IMG/VR virus record: IMGVR_UViG_3300046665_000419
Location: 1-44,718 of that record
Strand: one strand, 5' to 3'
DNA from: a virus
Length of the DNA: 44,718 nt
Below the pieces are notes generated by a model, which made no database searches, was not told the DNA's origin, and saw only the letters and a program-made list of their open reading frames with translations. Made by a program: the position numbers and the translations under genes. Shown in pieces: positions 40,445 through 44,718 of this stretch (its first letter is position 1; the number at the start of each line of letters is the position of its first letter).

Positions 40445-40974
40445 CAAGCCGCCTCTGGCGCGTCTGCCGGGTCCGCATCCGGCAAATCAGTTCCGGTATC
40501 GTCATCGTCGCCAGAATTATCGACTTGCTCGCCATCGGAATCGGCGTTTGCCTCATCTGTATCGTCGATCGGCAAATCCGGCTGATCCTTGTCGGGCTTG
40601 GCATCTGCCTTCTGACCGATGAAAGCATCAGGATTGGCGAAGATGATGATTGCCGGCTGTCCGATGTTCTCGGCGACCTTCTCGATATTGCCGACCGACG
40701 ATGCCGCAACCAACTCGGCCTTGATTTCATCCTTGACGGTGAATTTCGCGATGCGACCGAACACCGGCTCGCTGCCTTGTGCCGCAATGATCGCGACCGC
40801 CCGGCGAACAATGGTTTCCGTCGCATTCGTGATCGCATAGATCTTGTCTGCCTGCGCCTGCTCGCTCAGCTTCGACCAGGGAGTCTCCATGCTGCGAATG
40901 TGGGTCAGCATCACGTCGCGGAGATCGCCACTCAGGGTTTCGGCCGCCAAATCTTCGGTACTCTTGTCAGTCAT
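40444..40974 (-). CDS. Conserved early protein with acidic tail
   Basis: 176 residues (MTDKSTEDLAAETLSGDLRDVMLTHIRSMETPWSKLSEQAQ...). The first about 135 residues form a helical then beta domain. The last about 45 are strongly acidic (DDTDEANADSDGEQVDNSGDDDDTGTD), like DNA-mimic or single-strand-binding-protein tails. I do not recognise the family. ATG 40974 with GGAG upstream is preferred to 41088. Confidence 0.68.
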   Translation of the reverse strand: MTDKSTEDLAAETLSGDLRDVMLTHIRSMETPWSKLSEQAQADKIYAITNATETIVRRAVAIIAAQGSEPVFGRIAKFTVKDEIKAELVAASSVGNIEKVAENIGQPAIIIFANPDAFIGQKADAKPDKDQPDLPIDDTDEANADSDGEQVDNSGDDDDTGTDLPDADPADAPEAA

Positions 40975-41050
40975 TGTCCATCGCTCCAATGCTCTTCGAA
41001 GGGTGATGACCTGCAGACGCGAGAAGAGCGTCACAGCCGGCAGGAATTGA

Positions 41051-41158
41051 TTAGAAGATCCGGCGGCGCGGTCGCATCTCGCGCGCAACGCTAATGACGG
41101 ACAGCACCATGACGGCGGTCACGATCATGGCGGCGAGGATCGCAGAGACGATAACCAT
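41051..41158 (-). CDS. 35-residue membrane peptide
   Basis: MVIVSAILAAMIVTAVMVLSVISVAREMRPRRRIF: one membrane helix followed by a strongly basic end. Its ATG overlaps the previous stop (TGATG-type coupling), supporting translation. Function unknown. Confidence 0.58.
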   Translation of the reverse strand: MVIVSAILAAMIVTAVMVLSVISVAREMRPRRRIF

Positions 41159-41340
41159 CAGCGATCTCCCATGATGTCGGTATGGCGGTGGGTGATCGGT
41201 GCGCCATCATCGCCGCGCAGAGGGCCAGCCTTCTTGCGGCGGCGGATCAGCACACGGATACCGGCATCCTTGCAGACGACCGAGAGACGGTAGAACCAGC
41301 TCGACAACTGCAGCAGGCGGTCAGCAACGAAATCTCGCAT
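41158..41340 (-). CDS. 60-residue early protein
   Basis: MRDFVADRLLQLSSWFYRLSVVCKDAGIRVLIRRRKKAGPLRGDDGAPITHRHTDIMGDR: a helical start with a mixed hydrophobic face, then a basic loop. AGGGAGG is upstream of ATG 41340; the longer frame start at 41385 is not supported. No family recognised. Confidence 0.6.
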   Translation of the reverse strand: MRDFVADRLLQLSSWFYRLSVVCKDAGIRVLIRRRKKAGPLRGDDGAPITHRHTDIMGDR

Positions 41341-41714
41341 TACTTCATCCTCCCTTTGATCTTTTCGAGCTGGTCGCGATGCCAATCGAGCTTCGCTTCA
41401 AGCTCCGCGATCTGAACGCCGCGTTCGAATTCCTTCCACCAGCGCGTGCCAGAGCCTTCCATGATGGATTGCAGCAGCTCGAAGCCGGCGTCAGAGCGCA
41501 GCAGGTTCACGAGAGCGTCGGCGCCCGGTTCGGTCCGGCCCTCAAGCCACAGCTTCGCAGCGCGCTCCGAGATTTCGGCACGGCTGGCGAGATTGATGGC
41601 GGTCTTGGAAGGCCAGAGACGGCGCGCCATGGCACACACGGCTTCCACAGGGGGAATCCGCTTACCGTGCTTCGTGAATCCAGACGCGGCAAAGAAAGAC
41701 GATTGTGCCGACAT
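41340..41714 (-). CDS. Conserved early regulatory-type protein
   Basis: 124 residues. The middle (AVCAMARRLWPSKTAINLASRAEISERAAKLWLEGRTEPGADALVNLLRSDAGFELLQSIM) reads like a helix-turn-helix region, and the end (IAELEAKLDWHRDQLEKIKGRMK) is a coiled coil, so a DNA-binding dimer is possible. Second gene of the leftward early operon; the place suggests a CII/antitermination-type regulator, unproven. Stop overlaps the next ATG. Confidence 0.62.
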   Translation of the reverse strand: MSAQSSFFAASGFTKHGKRIPPVEAVCAMARRLWPSKTAINLASRAEISERAAKLWLEGRTEPGADALVNLLRSDAGFELLQSIMEGSGTRWWKEFERGVQIAELEAKLDWHRDQLEKIKGRMK

Positions 41715-41968
41715 CAAGCCACCTCGACGGAGGCAACCGCGTTAGCAGGAGCGTCGAAGAGGTCAGGCCGGATCACCCACTTCGGCACGACGCCGCCAGT
41801 GGAGTTGTGAATAGCCACGGCTAGTTCCGCAGCCGGTTCATTTTCGCGGTTTAGAGCTCTCGAAATCGTCTGCTGGGAAAAGCAGCCGATATTTTCAACA
41901 AGTTTAGCCTGCGAGCCAAAGAACTCGACGGCCAAAACCATTCCTGGGTGCTGTTCAGCGCTTTGCAT
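41714..41968 (-). CDS. Cro/YdaS-like repressor protein
   Basis: 84 residues. AVEFFGSQAKLVENIGCFSQQTISRALNRENEPAAELAVAIHNSTGGVVPKWVIRPDLF is the YdaS/Cro-type helix-turn-helix with the usual ST-G-GVV...RPDLF end. It is the first leftward gene, divergent from the S24 repressor, the classic Cro position. It likely competes with the repressor at the operators in 42006-42040. Confidence 0.82.
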   Translation of the reverse strand: MQSAEQHPGMVLAVEFFGSQAKLVENIGCFSQQTISRALNRENEPAAELAVAIHNSTGGVVPKWVIRPDLFDAPANAVASVEVA

Positions 41969-42005
41969 AAAAACTCGCTGCGATAGGGTTTAAGGGTTAA
42001 AACCC

Positions 42006-42040
42006 GTTCTAACTCAAAATCGAGTAACTTGCAATCGAGT
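42006..42040 (-). promoter_or_regulatory. Leftward early promoter with two operators (PL-like)
   Basis: Minus strand: -35 TTGCAA (42029-42034), 17-nt spacer, -10 TAGAAC (42006-42011). Operator ACTCGATTTTGAGT (42012-42025) fills the spacer. A second, ACTCGATTGCAAGT (42027-42040), covers the -35. A separate inverted repeat GGGTTAAAACCC lies at 41994-42005 and TACCCGCAATTGGGTA at 42050-42065. Repressor binding would shut this promoter. Confidence 0.78.
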
Positions 42041-42075
42041 TGGATGATGTACCCGCAATTGGGTAAAAACACTTT

Positions 42076-42699
42076 ATGGACAAGACATTTGGACAACAGG
42101 TGCGCGAAGAGCGCGAGCGGCGCGGCTGGAGTCAGCAGGCGCTTGCTGATGCTGCCAACACAACGCAGCAATCTATCGATCGCATCGAGAGGGATGCCGT
42201 TAGGCGGTCGCGGTCGCATATCGAGGTGGCATCAGTCCTCGACATCGCTCTGCCTGCGAAATTTGCAAACAACGCTGCGGTCTCAGGCCCTGCAAACCTC
42301 GATGCGAATTCCAAGCTTCCAGCCTACGGCCAGGCGATCGGCGGCGCATACGGCGAGTTCATGCTTAATGGAAACAAGATCGATGACATCTTAGCGCCGC
42401 CCGGATTGTTGGGCATACGAGACGCCTATGCCGTCTATGTCAGCGGCGAAAGCATGGAGCCGCGCTATTTCGCTGGCGAAGTCCTTTTCATCAATCCCCG
42501 TCTGCCAATCCGACGGGGCGATTTCGTTGTCGCGCAGATTGCCCAGGATGAGCATTCCGCGCCTCTCGCCTACGTGAAGCGATTTGTTTCAAAGCAAGGA
42601 ACACTCAGGCTCGAACAGTTCAACCCACCGGAAGTCCTTGAATTTGACAGTGCCGATGTTGTGTCGGTGCATAAGGTTGTGATGTCGGGTGAAGGCTAA
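42076..42699 (+). CDS. CI-like S24 phage repressor
   Basis: 207 residues. The N-terminal XRE helix-turn-helix (VREERERRGWSQQALADAANTTQQSIDRIER, about 9-40) is followed by a linker and a LexA/CI-type S24 domain with Ser126 (GESMEP) and Lys168 (YVKRF), the catalytic pair. The self-cleavage site is not obvious; Ala-Ile-Gly-Gly (87-90) is a weak candidate, so cleavage on DNA damage is likely but uncertain. No good ribosome site precedes ATG 42076, suggesting weak or leaderless translation. It should bind the ACTCGAT-type operators on both sides. Confidence 0.9.
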   Translation: MDKTFGQQVREERERRGWSQQALADAANTTQQSIDRIERDAVRRSRSHIEVASVLDIALPAKFANNAAVSGPANLDANSKLPAYGQAIGGAYGEFMLNGNKIDDILAPPGLLGIRDAYAVYVSGESMEPRYFAGEVLFINPRLPIRRGDFVVAQIAQDEHSAPLAYVKRFVSKQGTLRLEQFNPPEVLEFDSADVVSVHKVVMSGEG

Positions 42700-43019
42700 T
42701 GATGGGAGACCTTGGCGGCTTTCTCGGGCAGTTGAGTGGAAAGGCGTTCGATCCGCTGATCTGGCCGTTTGCCGTCGCCTTCCTTCTCCTCGGCTTCAAG
42801 AGAAAGATCCTGTTCGCTGTAATCCTCGGCGCGCTAGGCGCAGCGTTGAATGCTGCCTTGTCGTGGAGTTGGTGGGCGCAGATTTCCCCGGATGCGACAG
42901 GCTTCCATCGTATCGCATTTATCGTCACGCGAAGCTGGCTTGTGTGGTCGCTGATATTGTCGGGAATTGGTTTCTTGGTGGCCATCATAAGCAGCCGAGT
43001 AAGGCCGAAAATCAAATAA
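42699..43019 (+). CDS. Three-segment membrane protein in repressor operon
   Basis: 106 residues with membrane segments around IWPFAVAFLLLGF, ILFAVILGALGAALNAAL and LVWSLILSGIGFLVAIIS, and a basic end (SSRVRPKIK). It overlaps the repressor stop (TAATG), so it is made in lysogens. That place and topology fit a superinfection-exclusion or immunity membrane protein, without proof. Followed immediately by the rightward operators. Confidence 0.68.
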   Translation: MMGDLGGFLGQLSGKAFDPLIWPFAVAFLLLGFKRKILFAVILGALGAALNAALSWSWWAQISPDATGFHRIAFIVTRSWLVWSLILSGIGFLVAIISSRVRPKIK

Positions 43020-43061
43020 CTCGATAATGAGTTGACAGATACACTCGATTTCGAGTAACGT
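43019..43061 (+). promoter_or_regulatory. Rightward early promoter with two operators (PR-like)
   Basis: TTGACA at 43032-43037; about 17-18 nt on, a TAACGT-type -10 at 43056-43061. Operator ACTCGATAATGAGT (43019-43032) abuts the -35 and ACTCGATTTCGAGT (43043-43056) fills the spacer, the mirror of the leftward promoter. It should drive 43084 to 7784. Confidence 0.8.
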
Positions 43062-43083
43062 TCTCCCATCAAAGGAGAGCGCC

Positions 43084-43260
43084 ATGTCGCATTTCGCAGA
43101 TAGAAAGCCGGTCGATCGCAAGGTTCTCGTAGCCATCGCAGATCGCACCGCCCCCGTAATCCTCATCAGCAGCATCTTGCTCCTCGGTCTGATCGCCATG
43201 GCGGCCACCGTCGGCCTGCAGCGCGTCGAGCGTGCTGATCAGATCGAGCGGAGGGTCTGA
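43084..43260 (+). CDS. 58-residue membrane protein, first rightward early gene
   Basis: MSHFADRKPVDRKVLVAIADRTAPVILISSILLLGLIAMAATVGLQRVERADQIERRV: one strong membrane helix and a charged end. AAAGGAGAG is an excellent ribosome site. Its TGA is 3 nt before the next ATG. No family recognised; being first expressed after repressor release, an early host-takeover peptide is possible. Confidence 0.65.
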   Translation: MSHFADRKPVDRKVLVAIADRTAPVILISSILLLGLIAMAATVGLQRVERADQIERRV

Positions 43261-43263
43261 CCG

Positions 43264-43617
43264 ATGACCAAGTTCGTCGTCGATTATCCGTTTGATGAGC
43301 TGAAGATCATCATTGCCGGCGTCAAGACCGGCATGTTCTACGGCAACGCGCGCCTCGTCGAGGATAGCAATCCAGGCGAATTCTACGTCGAGCGCATCAA
43401 GTTCGACGATGGCGGAACCACTCTTTATCGCCGCAGCAGCAGCGCCTTTGCCGACGAATTCTCGAAAGAGCTGTTCACCCGCATCGCTCGCGTGATCGAA
43501 GAAGATGGGCACGCCGCTGACTTCTTCGCCGGTAAGCTTGAAGAATCCCAAGAGCCAGATCCCGACTACGAGCGCGACCGCCGCCGCGATGACGCGGCCT
43601 ATTTCGCGCACGCCTGA
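43264..43617 (+). CDS. Hypothetical early protein
   Basis: 117 residues. TKFVVDYPFDELKIIIAGVKTGMFYGNARLVED...FYVERIKFDDGGTTLYRRSSS is strand-rich, then a helix (FADEFSKELFTRIARVIEEDGHAADFFAGKLEESQE). The pattern resembles phage early proteins of rhizobia with no assigned role. ATG 43264 is 3 nt after the preceding stop. Confidence 0.65.
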   Translation: MTKFVVDYPFDELKIIIAGVKTGMFYGNARLVEDSNPGEFYVERIKFDDGGTTLYRRSSSAFADEFSKELFTRIARVIEEDGHAADFFAGKLEESQEPDPDYERDRRRDDAAYFAHA

Positions 43618-43671
43618 TCCTTTCCCCAATCAACACCAGAACGCCTTCACCGCAAGGCGAGGAGAACCCGC

Positions 43672-43995
43672 ATGAAAATGGCGAAATGCATCACTGATAT
43701 CGACGTGGAAATCGGCAAGCGGATTAGGTCGCTTCGCAAGGCGCGCGGACTTTCGCAATCGGACCTCGCCGCGCCGCTCGATATCACGTTTCAGCAGATC
43801 CAGAAGTACGAGAACGGCGCGAACCGTGTCTCGGCGTCGATGATGGTTGGCATCTGTAAGACCCTGAACGTCACGCCGATGGATTTCCTCGGCTCGTATT
43901 TCGGCGATGACGATGGCCCTGACACTTCGGCGCTCCTCGCCGAGGTGAAGACGCTCCGCGCGAAGCTCTCCGATATCCAGCAGATGTGCGCCTGA
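43672..43995 (+). CDS. XRE-family helix-turn-helix protein
   Basis: 107 residues. [61 protein letters not shown] is a full Cro/CI-type helix-turn-helix domain typical of rhizobial transcriptional regulators. A short C-terminal coiled coil ([17 protein letters not shown]) could dimerise it. GAGGAG precedes ATG 43672. A second regulator in the rightward early operon; its targets are unknown and the operators at 32801-32893 are one possibility. Confidence 0.8.
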   Translation: MKMAKCITDIDVEIGKRIRSLRKARGLSQSDLAAPLDITFQQIQKYENGANRVSASMMVGICKTLNVTPMDFLGSYFGDDDGPDTSALLAEVKTLRAKLSDIQQMCA

Positions 43996-44035
43996 CGCGG
44001 CCAGATCCCAACCTCTCACCACAAAGGACACGAAC

Positions 44036-44718
44036 ATGACCAATGCGAAACACGTTGAACTGCTTGAGCAGGCGAAGGACCATTTTGAAATGGATATGCT
44101 GCTGAAGGGCACATACGGCCGCACGAATGACGCTGGCGACTTTCGCGGCTGCTCAGTCGGTTGCCACCTGTCGCACATCAATCCCGGCATGAGCCCCGTC
44201 GATATCGACCATCTGATCGACAAGCATAAGCGTGTTGCGGATTACTACGAATATCCGGAATGGCTCGCCCTTCTACAGGACACCGTTTTTGAAGGCTTGC
44301 CAAACGGCGAAAGCGCCAAATGGCATGTCCAGCTTGCCGAGGCCATCGCTGCGCGCAACGGCGCCATTGACTGGCAAGAAACACTTCACCGCGTCCATCT
44401 CGGCATCCTGCGCATATCCTACAACACGGCCGGCACCGCCCAGGAGGTCGTGCAGCGCGTGATTGATCTTCATGAGCGCGCAGCTTCAGGCGAAGCGATT
44501 GGTGACGAGTTGTGGTCTGCGGCGAGGTCTGCGGCGAGGTCTGCGGCGTGGTCTGCGGCGGAGTCTGCGGCGAGGTCTGCGGCGGAGTCTGCGGCGTGGT
44601 CTGCGGCGGAGTCTGCGGCGAGGTCTGCGGCGAGGTCTGCGGCGTGGTCTGCGGCGGAGTCTGCGGCGAGGTCTGCGGCGAGGTCTGCGGCGTGGTCTGC
44701 GGCGGAGTCTGCGGCGGA
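44036..44718 (+). CDS. xSAA-repeat protein, 5' part (continues at 1..226)
   Basis: Starts MTNAKHVELLEQAKDHFEMDMLLKGTYGRTNDAG. Its N-terminal domain of about 159 residues has GCSVGCHLSHINPG (Cys-x-x-x-Cys), EYPEWLALLQDTVFEGL and helical repeats, a type found in phage proteins with variable repeat tails. From 44513 the frame enters 31 copies of Arg/Trp/Glu-Ser-Ala-Ala, and finishes after the join at base 226. AAAGGACACG precedes the ATG. The function is unknown. The repeat may be a spacer helix or interaction surface, and its length may differ between phage isolates. Confidence 0.82.
   Translation, partial: MTNAKHVELLEQAKDHFEMDMLLKGTYGRTNDAGDFRGCSVGCHLSHINPGMSPVDIDHLIDKHKRVADYYEYPEWLALLQDTVFEGLPNGESAKWHVQLAEAIAARNGAIDWQETLHRVHLGILRISYNTAGTAQEVVQRVIDLHERAASGEAIGDELWSAARSAARSAAWSAAESAARSAAESAAWSAAESAARSAARSAAWSAAESAARSAARSAAWSAAESAA
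44513..44718 (+). repeat. 12-bp in-frame tandem repeat (left half of array)
   Basis: Eighteen units of the 31-unit array up to the junction unit. The order of the variable codon from here is W R R W E R E W E R R W E R R W E E, then after the join R W E R R W E E R R E R E. Confidence 0.95.

Overview
The window looks like the complete genome of a temperate, short-tailed (podovirus-type) phage of an alphaproteobacterium, probably a member of the Rhizobiales (Agrobacterium/Rhizobium/Sinorhizobium relatives). The evidence is a phage-encoded GcrA-type cell-cycle regulator, rhizobial-style DUF1515-like and DUF1376 proteins, GC-rich coding, an integrase beside an attP core matching the 3' half of tRNA-Arg(CCU), and a tail/ejection module like those of T7- and BPP-1-like podoviruses. 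No phage RNA polymerase or DNA polymerase was recognised. One reading frame runs without a break from the last base into the first (44036..44718 then 1..226), and a 12-bp repeat keeps its phase across that join, so the contig is best read as circular or circularly permuted.

Layout. (1) 41969-43061 is the lysogeny switch: an S24-type repressor (42076..42699) plus a membrane protein, flanked by a leftward promoter with a YdaS/Cro-like gene and a rightward promoter. Each promoter has two 14-bp operators of the form ACTCGAT-NNN-GAGT, one of them in the -35/-10 spacer. (2) The rightward early operon starts at 43084, crosses the join and runs to 7784. It holds small early genes, the xSAA-repeat protein, a RecE-like nuclease, an HNH-AP2 nuclease, a Sak4-like ATPase, many small genes, an excisionase-like protein and the tyrosine integrase; attP lies at 7861-7908. 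(3) The leftward early operon, 41968 down to 35908, holds RusA, GcrA, an NPPW DNA methyltransferase, HNH and DUF1376 replication-type proteins and an AlpA-like HTH protein. (4) A small rightward accessory cluster, 32983-35930, diverges from the late genes at a control region with three operator-like repeats (32801-32893). (5) The late genes, 32632 down to 7986, all leftward, are small and large terminase, portal, Bbp19-like, scaffold, capsid, cement, tail tubes A and B, three ejection proteins, tail fibre, endolysin and overlapping spanins.

The main unexplained signals are these. Seven copies of a strand-specific element with invariant core CTGTGCTTTG each lie 20-97 bases upstream of a late start codon. 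Two extended copies of that element bracket a tail-fibre plus GSCFA cassette like a swappable module, and the GSCFA gene runs against the late transcript. GcrA and an adenine-type methyltransferase are encoded side by side. A homing-type nuclease shares its first residues with the next gene. A tetrapeptide-repeat protein lies on the circular join. All functional calls rest on reading motifs and gene order; no database search was run.
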